Assembly (NCBI GenBank): GCA_027924585.1
Contig: BSBM01000092.1
Coordinates: 7,992,001 to 8,056,000 of the forward strand
From: Larix kaempferi
Taxonomy: Eukaryota > Streptophyta > Pinopsida > Pinales > Pinaceae
DNA: 64,000 bases
Direction: 5' to 3'
The notes under the pieces are model-generated. The model searched no databases. It was not told the origin of the DNA and saw only the letters and a program-made list of their open reading frames with translations. Each line of letters begins with the position of its first letter. Within the stretch, counting starts at the first letter, position 1. Both the position numbers and the translations under genes were made by a program. This document shows positions 31,511-43,952 of this stretch, piece after piece.

Positions 31511-34500
31511 TTTCCATTCCTTTGTCAAAGCAACAGTGGTAGCAACAATATTTCTTTATTGCTAAGCTCTGTATTCAATTTGTTTGATATTTAATTGCAA
31601 ACTTAAAATGATAAATGCGGTAACTACCTAGGGTGGAGCAGAATCGTATCTAGTTGAGCCATAGAATGCTAAGACCGAATGCTATGTGGAGTTGGTGTTT
31701 CTGCAGAAAGAGGAGGAACAAGAAGCGTACTGTTAACACCAATGTTGTTCCCTTGCATATTGAGGATAATATGTTGACACAAAAAAAGCAAGAGACAATC
31801 TTATAGAAATTTGCAAGATGAAATTAATAAGGAGCAAGTGGAAGACAAAACATTTGTATTACCTTGCTGTTCTCTGTTGTATATTATGGCACGTATTCAC
31901 TTATATGCACTTTCTTCAGTTGCAAGAACCTTGGAGTAGAATGGCTATGCTTAAAGGTTTAAAGTATATCTTCGCAATAATTCTTGCTGATGAAGGCGAC
32001 ACAATGAGCTCTTTGTTCTTCTTTGGTCGCTTATGGTAAAAGTCTTCCCATATTTGCTTATAATTTCCTTTGAATGCTTGACTATCAGCTGTAACACTAC
32101 ATCACGCAATACCCTGTCCTCATAAGGCCTAATATTGAAAGGCATAGAAAGATGGATTAATCCGATATGGATTTGGATTTGGGAAACATGCATGGTTCAA
32201 CTTCTACCATTTCAGTACTTAACAAGTTATCCATAGAACCACTGTCTTAGTAAACTGTGGCCTCTTTGCAACCAGTAAATCCAATATGTGATTCAATGAA
32301 GCAAAGTTTTTTTTCTCAAGGTCCAAGCTAGTATTTTAACAAGAGGTTCTTCCAGCACCAACCACCTCTATATAGAAACTTATACATGATACTTTTGTAA
32401 GTTATGGACAAATTCCACAACAAATCAGTACACAACATCTGGAAGAAGTACACAATATCCCAATCGAAAACATTTGGATGCATTTAGCCTTGGCACAATA
32501 TACGACATGCAGGAATGATCTATAATTTGCGTAAATTTTATGTTTATGTTATTTTTGTATTTCTATTCTTTGAACAAAAGAAAGATGATGTAAATGAATA
32601 GAATTACCTCCAACGCTCCTTCGTGTTTTTGAAAAAAAAAGCAAACAGTTGAAAACATGAGAGCATATGTTATGAATTTTGGTTTTTTCCTTAGATGTGA
32701 TAGTCACAGCCTTTCCTACTATATCCGTTTCCTTAGCAATTCATTGTTCAGAAATACAAATGTCTTGTAATTTTCTAGCAGTCACTGTGTTTGGTGTGTG
32801 TTTTCCAAGATATGTTTTGTAATATTGGAATTTGAAAACATCTACCTGCTAAAAATGATGGTTTCAACAATTTTAGGGAACGCATCTTAGTAAAGATTTG
32901 ACTTACAGATCATATTGAAAAGCACATCTACCGATTAAAAATGATGGTTCCAACAATTTTATAAATGTTTTAGACATTTACATTCACTTAATAATGGTCA
33001 CCTGAAAATTTTACCAATCTTTGATGGTCAAATTCCATCCATAACTATCTAATTGGACAATTTATTTGCCCATCTAGAATGATCTTAACATAACGATCTT
33101 AACATATTTACACACAAGTAACAATTTTTCCTAACTAATGATATGAGCATTGTTATTAAAAAGTACCTTCTTTTAGAGCAACAGCCGTGATGCCCTCGAG
33201 TGTTTTTGTGTAGTGAATTGAATTGTAAAATACATCAAACAAAATTGTAATCCGAAACAATGTATCTGACGAAAGTACATGATGTCAAACATAAACCCGG
33301 AGTTAGATCATTTGAAAAGGGTAAACATTATGAAATGGAGATGTGGCATAGATCAATAAAAAATCCATTCAATAAGAGTAAGACATACAATAAGCTTCCA
33401 TTCATTGTGAAAAGAGTTAGATTTTAGGTATTGTTTGTCAATGTTAGGCCGAGTGAACATAATAACTCTTTGGGTATTGTTCTCTGGCACGAAATCACTG
33501 CATTGTGCACCCATTGAAAATATGCCATGTCTCCTTGCTGGACAATGTTCAAGACTAGAAGTGGTTGTGGAATCCTAGCCTCTGTGCACAATGAATCTCA
33601 ACGAATCTCAACAGTTGGGGGTTGTTGCAACGTAGGAGCTTCTGGTTGTTTTTTTTCCTTGTGGAGAAAGCTTTCCATCTACATTTGCTGGAAAAGCTTC
33701 AGGTCTTCCACAACGTTTCCCTTCCATTGTTCAAAGCCCAGTTCTTTTCACCATCATCGTGTTCAAAGTCAGCGTGGATAACTCTGTTTGGAGGGTTGTA
33801 TCAAGATTGGTCGGTCATTTTATGGATCCATTTTGCTACTTCATTTGTTGGTCTCAATATGCAAGTGTATCAGACCCAATGTGTGCACCATTGTCCTCAT
33901 TCAAAGGCATCCCAAACCCAAACCGCACCTGCGCGATGCCGAGGTGTTTCTTTGTGTAATCATTTCCTATGTGGGGGGATATTTTTCTTTTTGCCGAACA
34001 CTGGATAAATCACAACAAACAAATATAATTCAACCTCAACCAATACTTCTCGATTTGAATGAAGGTAAGTTGTCTTGCTTGGAATTGTACATACACCATG
34101 TTGCATACATGACAACTTGGAGTTTGAATGAATTCTACCCCATTGCATGCATGCACGAGCTCAAATAAGTGATGTTGACTTGTCACAGTTTGTTATTCAA
34201 TCGATAAAGAGTGATCTCGGATGACATTAAATGGCCTCACATAGTTGCAGACTTGCAGTCTTGCATTTTAGCTTGATTTGACATATGTATTTTTGTCTCA
34301 TATCATCTCTTTCTAACCTTCTTTACAACTTGTTTTTAATATCGGTAGGTATTGTGTTGCTCAATGCAATCTTGTTTTGAAATGTGGTAACATAAAAGAA
34401 ACCTGTGAAAAGCATGACATATTTTTAAATTTACACTATTGATGTGCCATATTTATAAATTTTGTATTTTTTCAAAATGGGTAAAGATAGAGGAATAAGG

Positions 34501-34737
34501 TTGAAGATTGTTTGTATTGGAAATAAATATAATAAATTTTATTTAATTTAAAATCATATATATATATATATAATTTAATTTAATTTAAATTGTATAAATA
34601 TATATTTTTGTAATAAAATTTTTGATAAATAATTTAAAAGTTAATTTAATATATTTATTAATATTAAACCTTAATCATATCCATAATAGGTAATTATAAT
34701 TTCATTGTAATTAAATAAATAAATTACGCATAGAGGG
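31511..34737. other. Spacer, no gene supported
   Basis: Frames at 31818-32039, 31951-32193 (minus) and 33527-34168 were examined; none shows a recognisable domain or convincing splice structure. A 40-bp imperfect duplication, AAAAATGATGGTTTCAACAATTTTA, truncated here, occurs near 32849 and 32938. The last 200 bases are a TATATA/AATTTAATTT simple-sequence run. Confidence 0.4.
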
Positions 34738-35139
34738 ATGGCAGGTGTGAGAGGAGTCTTCTTTGACTTTGAGGGAAACGAGTTGAAAGATTATGCATGG
34801 GGAATTGGTAAAAGGTCTAATAATGGAGCAGAATGGATATCCTTGATCAAAGGTCTGGAGCTTGCTAGAAGCGAAGGAATTGAGGATCTAGTAGTCTTTG
34901 GCAATTCTATGCTAGTCATTAGGGAAGACAGAAGCTTGACTAAGAGCCGAAAGAGTCTTGTCACTAAGACTCATCACCTGCTAAACAACATAGTCAAGGA
35001 ATACAAAGCAATCAAATTTCTTCATCTATTGAGATCCAACAACTAGTGCACGGACAAGATGGAAAACATTGGTGTCAGTCTTGATTGTGGGGTTTTGGTT
35101 TGCAACCACCCGGTTCACGGGTTTGCATGGGTTCCGTAG
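34738..35139 (+). pseudogene. RNase H domain of a retroelement (type I RNase H-like)
   Basis: The frame reads AGVRGVFFDFEGNELKDYAW, NNGAEWISLIKGLELARSEG and VVFGNSMLVIRE, then RKSLVTKTHHLL, the pattern of plant RNase H-like domains (RVT_3 type) found in LINE and gypsy pol or as stand-alone genes. The glutamate of AEW is kept. The third catalytic motif, normally FGDSxLVI, reads FGNSMLVI, so an active-site Asp is replaced by Asn. A TAG at 35044 interrupts an otherwise continuous frame that goes on CTDKMENIGVSLDCGVLVCN. No RT or integrase is attached on either side. Probably inactive. Confidence 0.8.
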
Positions 35140-35715
35140 CTCTATTTATCTTTGATCTTAATGAAAAGACATAGTGGATCCTTTAGCATTTGGAAGTGGA
35201 AACGCTGCTTGTCTAGAAGCAAAATATTTCACCATGCTAGCTTTGGCATTCCTTGCATCAAAATCATCTTAAATTTTGAAGACACCTACCGCGTCCTTTC
35301 GGCGGTCCTGAACCTGCTCGCATGCTCGACCCACTTGGCCGCCATGCAACAATTAAATTTGGCCAACTTTTGAGGAATTTATTATTTTAAGGAGGGAGGG
35401 GAAAGCTTTATACCCTCATGCGAGTTCACTACTTGGTGCAAAAACAAAGAAAGAGACAGCATAGTGTCCATCCGTGGAGAGCGCACTCCCTGTTGCATGG
35501 CTTCTCTTAGTTGTGTCATGATGGACGAAGCCTCCCCTTCCCCAGGTCTATCCACGCTTCAATGTTTACTCTGCAGGAAGCAGATTCCATCCCATGGAGA
35601 ATAAACTATGAATGTCTGAAGAATTCACAAGCGATCGAAGCCGGCCAGGCAAGGATTAATTGAGGATTGGGAAAGGAGCACCACTTTCTGTCGAATCCCT
35701 GCAAGGAATATTTTC
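35140..35715. other. GC-richer spacer between RNase H and the coiled-coil frame
   Basis: No gene recognised. The base composition is more balanced than the flanks and similar to the following coiled-coil frame, so both may be parts of one degraded retroelement or gene. Confidence 0.3.
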
Positions 35716-36144
35716 TTGGGTAAGGTATTAGCGCTCTCTCTGGTAGAAAGAATGACGGAGGCAATGGCTCTGCGACGGGGTTTTTCCATCCTGCGGGACG
35801 AGGTTCAAACGTATTTGAAAGATATGGAAGCACAAATTGGCACCCTTCGTGGTGAAAATTATGAGCTGAAGTGGGCCCTTTCTCATCTTTACACTCTATT
35901 TTAAACTACAAATGTTGAGGTTCGAAGAAGCAGGACCAAGATCACTGGTCAGGTTACCAGTATGGCAGAAACCCTTGAAAAAGGATGCCCCTGCTCCGTC
36001 AATCTTGATGCAAGGATCATTGCAGTTCATAGCAACGTCAAGGTGGTGGAGGCTAAGATAGACAGCATGCGAGCAGAGATTAGAAAAAACACCAAGGAAA
36101 TAAAAGGAGGCGTGGGAAGAACAAATGTGGAGTTTTCCCAATAG
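35716..36144 (+). pseudogene. Coiled-coil protein frame broken by one stop, unknown family
   Basis: Two open segments in the same frame, 35716-35904 and 35905-36144, are separated by a single TAA at 35902. The first reads VERMTEAMALRRGFSILRDE and DMEAQIGTLRGENYELKWAL, the second VKVVEAKIDSMRAEIRKNTK. Heptad-like leucine/isoleucine spacing and high charge indicate coiled coil on both sides of the stop. I cannot assign a function. It might be a small gag-like or host gene remnant; the ATG at the start is preceded by in-frame codons back to about 35700. Not confidently a gene. Confidence 0.35.
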
Positions 36145-37165
36145 TACTTTGAGCTCTACTTTCAGCACTTATGTCCCAGCTCTGGGTTATAAAATTTTTG
36201 GTTGTTTTAGGTTCTGTTTTTTTATGCAACTGGATGTCTTAAAGAATCATAGGCTAGATGCCAGTTTGGATCTCTTTTGTTTTTACCATGGGTTAAGCAA
36301 TGCTCTGTTCTTTCATTTTTCTATTAGGAAAATTTGTTTGGAGCTATAAGCTTCTTAGAATAGGGTTTTATCATTATCACACATGATGTTTAAAGCATAT
36401 TACCAATGATTACAAATTTGGAATCTTTTGAGAAAATATAAAATAGATAAGTTTGACATAACATATGAGTTGTAAAGCATTTAGATGGAATAGATAAGGT
36501 GGACATAACAAATGAGTTGTAAGGCATTTACCATGTAAACAATTTTAGAATCTTGTGAGAAAATATAAGGTAGACAATTATGTGTGTGTAAGGTTTCATG
36601 TTATGTGTTTAAATATTTAAAAATTGTTTAAAAAATGAAAATTATAGTTATTTAAAAGTAAGAAAATAATGAAATTATAGAATAGATAAAGTTGAATATT
36701 ACATGTTTTTAATGTTGTAATATAATTATATTTTTATATTTTTTTAATGAAAATTGAAAGCTAATTATTTTTAGCCAAATAAAAAATGAATTGTATTGAT
36801 AGTGGCTTGTGGAGTTGGTGAAAGTAGGGTGTTGTTATCAACTTCATCCTTCATCCAGGTTCAAAAGTGAATTGGCATACTTGTATGTGTCTATAATGTT
36901 TATGAAAACAAATGCGATGATAGCTTAACGAAGTCAATAATAATAGATCTTATTGGTCTTAATGCACAATAACTATCACCATCACTATATAAAATAAACA
37001 TATCTAAGAAAATCCTTGGGCATTTATGAGAGAAAATAGACATGAAATGGAATCATATGATGGACTATTTATGTGAGATACACATTATTTGGAAATGATT
37101 TCATGTACAACCACTCAAATACTGCAAGCAAGTGAAATCAGGGTGATAACAATACTAAAGAACTA
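36145..37165. other. AT-rich spacer, no gene
   Basis: Contains a small imperfect duplication (ATCTTTTGAGAAAATATAA and AACATATGAGTTGTAA near 36422-36475, repeated near 36500-36575). No gene found. Confidence 0.4.
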
Positions 37166-37173
37166 GAACTTTG

Positions 37174-37470
37174 CAAGGATAATTTTAGGGGCGAAATTTA
37201 GCCCATGGGCTATTTTTCCATGTTTTTTTCCAAAACTAAATTCGCCAATTTGCATTTTTTGAAGGCCCATTTTGCCCAATTTTGATGGGGTAAACTTTTT
37301 TCACTCTAAAAATCGCCAAATTATTATATAAACTATATAAAATCCTTAGAAATTGAAATAATTTTAGAAAAAAAACGCCAAATATTTTATAGTTGACATT
37401 TTAAGAATTGTTAATATTCGCCAAGGTTTATACACTTTTAAATAAGTATGGGTTCTTAAAATTATCCCTG
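37174..37470. mobile_element. hAT-like MITE, 297 bp, with 8-bp target duplication
   Basis: The element begins CAAGGATAATTTTAGG and ends with the reverse complement of CAGGGATAATTTTAAG. The short terminal inverted repeats with a CAGGG start are typical of hAT-superfamily elements. GAACTTTG at 37166-37173 is repeated exactly at 37471-37478, the 8-bp duplication hAT transposases make. There is no coding capacity, and the interior holds several TTCGCCAA/AATCGCCAAA motifs and A/T tracts. It would need a transposase supplied in trans. Confidence 0.85.
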
Positions 37471-37478
37471 GAACTTTG

Positions 37479-39745
37479 TAGCATGTGATGCTCAAGGAAG
37501 GTCATGAGTTTTGGTGGTTTGTTGGTCCCAAAAATAAAAGTACAAGATTCACTCCCTTTCAAAATAAACTATTATTTACTCTCTTGCTATGAAATACCTT
37601 GGCAAGGGCCTAAAGTTGGCGAATTGTTATGGACCATAACATAACACAAAGTACCATTAGGAGAAAATCTTGGATGATGTGTCCCTCCCTAGTTAAATTA
37701 TGGGGGTTGGAGCATACTTAAATCTCACCCTAAGTAGGAGGGAAATTTGGGGATGAAGGGAGACCAAATCCTAATCCTTTATAAGGTGTTTTCAAATGAA
37801 AAATTGAGATAAATAATTATGTCCAGGTAGAATCTCTAGTTTTAACACCCACATGGTTTTGAGTCGTCAATAGCTTCCCCAAATCTTTAGAAGTAAATTT
37901 GGGGACATTTTCCTATAAGACTTATGAATCCTAGCTTAGTTACACTCTATTGAATAGTCACCAATTGATTATCCTTTGAAACATAGGTTTAAGATGTTTA
38001 GAAATTGATTCCTCTATGATGTTTTTCTCTTCTAGTGAGAAAATTTTCCAAGGCAAGGCATTGATCTTTTACCATCAACTTTATTAAGCTTATCTCTTGG
38101 CCAAGAAATATTATCATTTCACTTTTAATTATTCTTTCTTGGCACTTTTTCAAAGAATTACTTTCTATTTTAATAAGTTTGTTCTTGGAGTTCAGATTCC
38201 AAGCTTGTGTTCGATTTCTTTTCTTTCAACCATTCGACTCTTCTCCAAAGTTTAATTTGGGTACTTTCCAAATATTTTCATTTGAAAGGTCTAAAGACTT
38301 CAAGAATTCTCAAAAGTTCAAAACATTGAAAAACCCTTGAAATATTTGGGATACCATTTTTAAAATTCCAACACTCTTTTTAAGTATCTTGTGAGACAAA
38401 TTGAAATTACTAGGTGCGAATTTTCCTAAAACCTTTTAAGGGAATTTGACATTTTTTGAACTTCCATTACCCTAAAAGAACATCAAGAGCTTTGGTAAGT
38501 TCACACATGCCTAGTTTTTGGGTGAATAAAAAATTCAAATATCTAATTTGCTTGAAGTCATCGAATCCTCAAAATGTTCTTTTGCAACTCCTCATTGAGT
38601 GAATTTCCATTTGGATGTTTTGGGTTACTCATCATCTTTGAACTTTTAGATATGCTTGAAACCTTCAAGAAATTTCATAATTTTACCTCTTAGAAGTGCC
38701 TACGTATGTTTTCAAGGAAGATCAAGCATTTAAACTTTTAAATCCCCCCAAAGTCTTCAAATCTTCAAGAATTTTTTGTCAAGATTTTACTATCCAAAAT
38801 GAAAGGAATGTTTTAGGCATGGGAAACTTCAAAGTTTCTAGCATTGCCAAATTCGCCAGATATCTCCTTAAGTTTACCATCCAAATTGCATAGGTTTAAA
38901 CCAACCATTTCGGAAGTCCTTGATATCTTTTTGGACTTCAAACTTTTGACACACATTGAAATACCTCATAAAGTTTCAAATGTTAAACTTTACTTCCTCT
39001 TAATGGTTTCAACCACCCTTTTGATAAGCCAAATCTCTAATTTGGTAAAAATTCCTTTGGGATTCTTTCAAACTTCATAAACCAAGTTAGATTGAGCCTA
39101 GAAATCTAAGCTATCAATCATTGTCACATGCCTAGATCATGTGAATTCAATACATAAGTTCTCCTAGTAATCCTTCAAATCGTTCATGTTTAATTCAAAA
39201 TGATCTTTATTTCAATGGACTATCATTGCACTAATTTGACATTAGGGTGAGTGCAAGCTAATGATGGTCTCTCATGACATGTTAGTGGCAATGCAAACCT
39301 AGAAAAACAACATTTTGTTAACTTTGAGGGATAACCCAAGATACTTCCACAATGAATTTGAATACGGTGTAAAAGGATGAAATGTAGGAAAATGAATTAG
39401 CTTTCAAAATATATAATTTGTATTTACAGAAATTGTTTATTTCTAGGTGAAATTCGAGTTTTCCTATCATTGCTAATTTTTTTTCATGCAAAATATAATG
39501 CATATGTTTCTGTTAGTGCTACCTTTGAATACATTAATGATGGAATTTGACTATAAAAAAATTGTAGAGTTGTATAGAACACAATGTTCTTGTGCACAAC
39601 TATATTTAAAAAATTTATAATCTTAATTTTATAGTTTTTTAAAATTATGAAAGCCATTATATCCTTGAAATTACAAGGCCTTCCGTTGGTGTCACATAAA
39701 AGGGTCTTAACATTATCATATCTATATCTATATATATATATATAT
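37479..39745. other. Long spacer, no gene supported
   Basis: Moderate AT content, no open frames of interest, and frequent TTCAAA/TTTGAA words. It ends in a (TA)n run at 39720-39745, directly at the truncated copia LTR. Confidence 0.4.
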
Positions 39746-40287
39746 AAAATTAATCATGCATTGGAACTCAGGTGGAAATAGAAATGTGTTATGATCCATT
39801 AATCAGTATAGTCAATAGATATGTTACAATGGAGAGAATTCAATTATCCTAGGAGAATTCGAATCCATGTGAGTTTAGCATAGGAATTGTCACCACTCGA
39901 GTGCTCCAGAAGTCCCGAACTTAATTCAACCAATACTCAGTTAAATGAAGCTACTGTCAGTTAACTGAACAAGGAGGGTGCATTAGTGAGTTATGAATGC
40001 AAATTAGGTGAAAAAGGGTGCATTAAATCACACATAGTGGCAATGAGAGCTAAAAACCCCAATAGAGTTTAGGGACTCAGGTGGACTGAACTAGAACATA
40101 GAGGTATCTCCTAAAATGTAGGGAACTGACTCTGGTGGGCCTAAAATCATTCATGCAGGGCACATAGGTGGATAATGGGTCCTATATGAAATCTGCACAC
40201 CACTAGGGGGTAAATAACATCATCAAATACTAGGAAAAGGTAATTAATACTAAGTAGGACAAGGATGGAGTATTAATTATCCTAACA
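39746..40287 (-). repeat. Outer copia 3' LTR, truncated by about 105 bp
   Basis: Matches 51678-52227. The homology stops at AAAATTAATCATGC, where a (TA)n run begins. The roughly 106 terminal bases present in the other LTR (51572-51677) are missing. Confidence 0.9.
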
Positions 40288-40299
40288 CCCATCCCTTAA

Positions 40300-42377
40300 T
40301 CCAAACTTGGACATACTGGGCCCTGGTTACTGATACCAAAGGTCACCCATACAATCACATAAATGATAAAAAGAACTGTTCATGAAACTAAGTAAATGGG
40401 GAAAAAACTCATTGGAAAAATACGCCTCCTAAAATATGAACAACGAGGAACTCAAACAGCTTTCACACCAAGTATAGATCTGAGATAGGAAAATATATTA
40501 TGAGTGAAAAATTTGTGAAAATGTCTGCAATCATATCCTCTGTAGGAAATAATGCAGTGAGATGGTCCTATTGTGCACTAGTTCCCCGATGTAGTGCATG
40601 TGAACCTCAATATGTTTGGTCCTCTACTTCTGAACTGACTCACTGGAGATCGTTATGGAACTTTAATATCACAGAAAAAGGTATACTGAAGGAGAAGTGT
40701 GAATGCCAAACTCTGTCAAGATCCCACGTAACCGAACTTCCTGAATAGCTGCATTCATAGCCCCTTTGTACTCTGCTTCTACTGAAGAAAGTGTGAATGC
40801 TGCTTGCTTCTTGATTAATCAACATTTTGGTCCTGATCCCAACATGAACACATATCCTGAAGTATATTCCTGTCAGTTGTGTCTCTAACCCAGACTGAGT
40901 TAGTAAAACCAACCAGATCTAACTGAACATTAGCAAAATAATGGATACCAAACTCTCTAGTACCCTGTACATAGTGCAAGATCCTCTTATCTTCCTTCCA
41001 ATGCAGCTCATGTGGCTCCTACATGTACCTAGCCACAACACCAACAACATATGATATATTTGGTCTTGAATGTGTCAAGTACAACAAGCTACCAATCAAA
41101 TGTTTGTAGAAAGTGCTATCAACCAAGGGAGTAGAGACACCTTCCAATCTGATGGCAAATAGGAAAGGAAAGATTGTAGCTTTGCAATCAATCATGTGGA
41201 ACTTTTGGAGTAAGTCAGATACATACCTAGAATATGAAATCATGATCCCTGAAGAATTTCGAGTTACTTCAAGGCCAACAAACTGTTTCAACAACCCTAG
41301 ATCTGTCATGGAGAAGGATTTACTAAAAGAAGACTTGATGTTATTCAACCCAGTATATGAACTACTAGTGATGAGCAAGTCATCCACATACAAAACAATC
41401 AATAGTAGCAAACCTCCCTTCCATTGCATGTAGACATTGCAGTCATATTTACATCTCTTGAACTTATGTGACAAAAAGAAAGAATCCATCCTGGCATACC
41501 ATTCTCTTGGGGCTTGCTTGAGCCCATACAATGATCTCCTCAGTCTGCATACCAAGGATGGATCATCAGTGTACCCCTTTGTTTGTTTCATATAGATCTC
41601 TTCTTCTAAGTCACCATGAATGAAGGCACTCTTCACATCCATGTGATGTACCTCCCACAGTTTTGAAGCTGCACTAGCCAAAACAAGTCTCACTGAATCC
41701 ATTCTTGCTACAGGAGAGAATGGCTCATTGTAGTCCAAACCTTGAACTTGTGAGTACCCCTTTGCAACCAACCAATCCTTGTACTTGGTTGTATATCCAT
41801 CATATGAAAGATTTGTTTTGTAGATCCATTTGTATTGAACTGGATTTCTCCCTGGAGGAAGAGAGACGAGCTCCCATGTCTCATTTTTCTGTAGTTATTC
41901 ATATACTTCATCGATGGCTTCCTACCATCTTGGATCATGGAAACCCTCTCTAAAATACTATGGATCAGACCCTACCATCATGTAGCACCTATTAGGGAGA
42001 AGTGGATATGTATGGCATAGTACAAGGTTTTCATCTGGATGCTGAGATCTGGTTCTTTTATGATTAGATGGATCTCCAACTATGCTCCCAGTAGCTTCAA
42101 GGAATTTTTTAGCCCATTTTGGCTTTGGATTGGGACTAGGAGTTGGATCTAGATATGGATATGCTTGAACTTCATACTCAATATCAAGATTTGATTCAAC
42201 TTGGTCCTCATCTTCAGAATATGAATATGGATAATCGGGAGAGACATCATTATGATATTTGTCAAGTGCAAGTGGAGTAGGCAAAGAATATGGCATAAAA
42301 TGTGAGAATTCATATGCCTTTGAGGCATGGTTTGCAAAACCTTTCACTATCAGCTTCCCCTATGAGATCTCTGCAAT
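40300..42377 (-). pseudogene. Outer copia pol: linker, reverse transcriptase and degraded RNase H
   Basis: Minus-strand frames read PKPKWAKKFLEATGS (pre-RT linker), then WIYKTN, VAKGYSQVQGLDYNEPFSPV, VHHMDVKSAFIHGDL, LYGLKQAPREWY, LYVDDLLITS (the catalytic YVDD) and HLIGSLLYLTHSRPNISY. These are the ordered blocks of a copia reverse transcriptase. Stops occur near 41958, 41940, 41895 and 41019. After 41019 the RNase H region (LHWKEDKRILHYVQGTREFG) is recognisable but soon degenerates. The part upstream of the linker joins directly to the gag-pre-integrase end (ANHASKAYEFSHFMP), so the whole integrase, usually about 300 residues, has been deleted. Confidence 0.9.
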
Positions 42378-42800
42378 CTAAACTATGTCAGGATGAAAGA
42401 CAACTTTCTTTGGTGAACCTGTGTGTGTCATATGATAAACAAATAACAAATTTTCCGTAAAGGAAGGCACATAAATAACATTTTTGAAATTTCCATGCTC
42501 CAGTTGTATTGTTCCCTTCCCTGCAGTCGAGATCTGAGAATCATCTCCCATGTGAATACTAGGACCATTGGTAAGATCTAGAGAAGAAAATGATTCTTTG
42601 GAGGCAACTATCATACTATGTGTTTGGAGACTCCGAAATCAATGAGGAGGGATTGTGATTGTGAGAATCCATCCTTCAGTGCATGGCATCTCTCATGATC
42701 ATCTATCTCACTTCCAGAATCAATTTTCCTTGATCCTTCTGGGAGGGCAATGTTGTGCTGTTCAATAAGTTTGGTCATTTGATCTATCTTCTTATTCATG
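42378..42800 (-). pseudogene. Outer copia protease and gag-pre-integrase remnant
   Basis: Continues the gag zinc knuckle from 50500 after the inserted element: MNKKIDQMTKLIEQHNIALP, then LLIDFGVSKHIV in place of the copia protease motif (W)LIDSGASxH, so the catalytic Asp remains but the Ser/Gly context is altered. A stop follows at 42611. The next frame reads GDDSQISTAGKGTIQL and NVIYVPSFTENLLFVYHMT, the usual gag-pre-integrase block. It ends near 42350 where integrase should begin. Confidence 0.8.
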
Positions 42801-43652
42801 CAAGATTTAATACCCCCATTTTGACCCTTAGGATATATTGGATTTTAATGTAAATATTGTATACATGCGATGTATGTTTACCTAGCATGGAGCTCAAGGC
42901 CAAGGCCCCGCTAGTGGATGCTCGGATTTTATTTAAAAAGTAAAGTATTTGATATAGCATTATCCATGTGCTATTAAGCCATGGAACATTGTAAAATGAT
43001 GTAAATATTAATATTGCAATAAAAATACCAAAAACTGGCTATGGAAGAAACTAATAAGAGGGGGACATGTGTATCCACTATGGAGTGGTGAGGGGGTTGT
43101 GAGGTTGAACCATATGCTACCAAATGTCTTCTTGACAACCCATTTGAATTTCCTTGCTGACATTTAATTCTGTTGTAAGGAAGTGGTTGAAGAAATTAGT
43201 CCATGGCATCAATAGAGCATGGGCAGCCCAAAAATTCATATGGCAGGGTATGGATTCTGTTTACTTGACCCACAAGTAACTCTACCTCACGGGAATTCAT
43301 TTTTTCCTCATTTCCATTCCATGGTTGAGGATCAGAGCATCAATTTTCATCCATTACACATGCCCAGCAGTGAGAAAAACTAGAAATCACAACTCTGAAT
43401 TAAGCCACATTTTGAAGTGCCAAAAATGCCTAAAACATAGTGTGGAAAGTGAAATCCAATGGGGAATCCATAGACCTGAACCTTGGGGTGAATTTCAGAG
43501 TGTTAGGTTCCCATAAATCCATAGGAAAACCCCAATTTGATAGCCCGAAAATCCAATTACAGGACAAAGTCATTTGGCCATAGAATTGAGAAAATCCAAG
43601 CGTGAATGACAAAGAAGAAGATAGGACAGAGGCTGGAATTGCTTGACAATCC

Positions 43653-43943
43653 TGATAAAGAAGTGTCCTCAGACACACAATTTTATTAATAAGGAAAAAG
43701 AAATTACATCACACTCACAAGACTCTCTGAACATCTCATAGAGAAGAGAGCTTGTTTATATAGCTCAATCCTAAACTAGAAAGTAGGATGACAACCAATC
43801 ATATAATCACATGGAAATGATAGGTGCCATTTACAAAGCAACAATCCTATTCAAAATCTACTTGCACATTAATCTAATTTATTCTCTTAATATAATACTA
43901 GAAAATACCTAAACTATAAAACTTAGGATTAAGAGGTCTAACA
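43653..43943 (-). repeat. Inner copia 3' LTR
   Basis: Starts (minus strand) TGTTAGACCTCTTAATCC and ends ...TTCTTTATCA. 291 bp, paired with 49493-49783. TG...CA ends are intact. Confidence 0.95.
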
Positions 43944-43952
43944 TTTCCCCCT

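Noticed and set aside
31951-32193. Minus-strand 80-codon frame (MPFNIRPYEDRVLRDV) as a conserved gene
   Set aside because: Looks protein-like for a short stretch, but I could not tie it to a family and no exon borders are convincing.
33527-34168. Overlapping open frames in three phases
   Set aside because: No recognisable motif, no splice pattern and different phases equally open; nothing supports coding.
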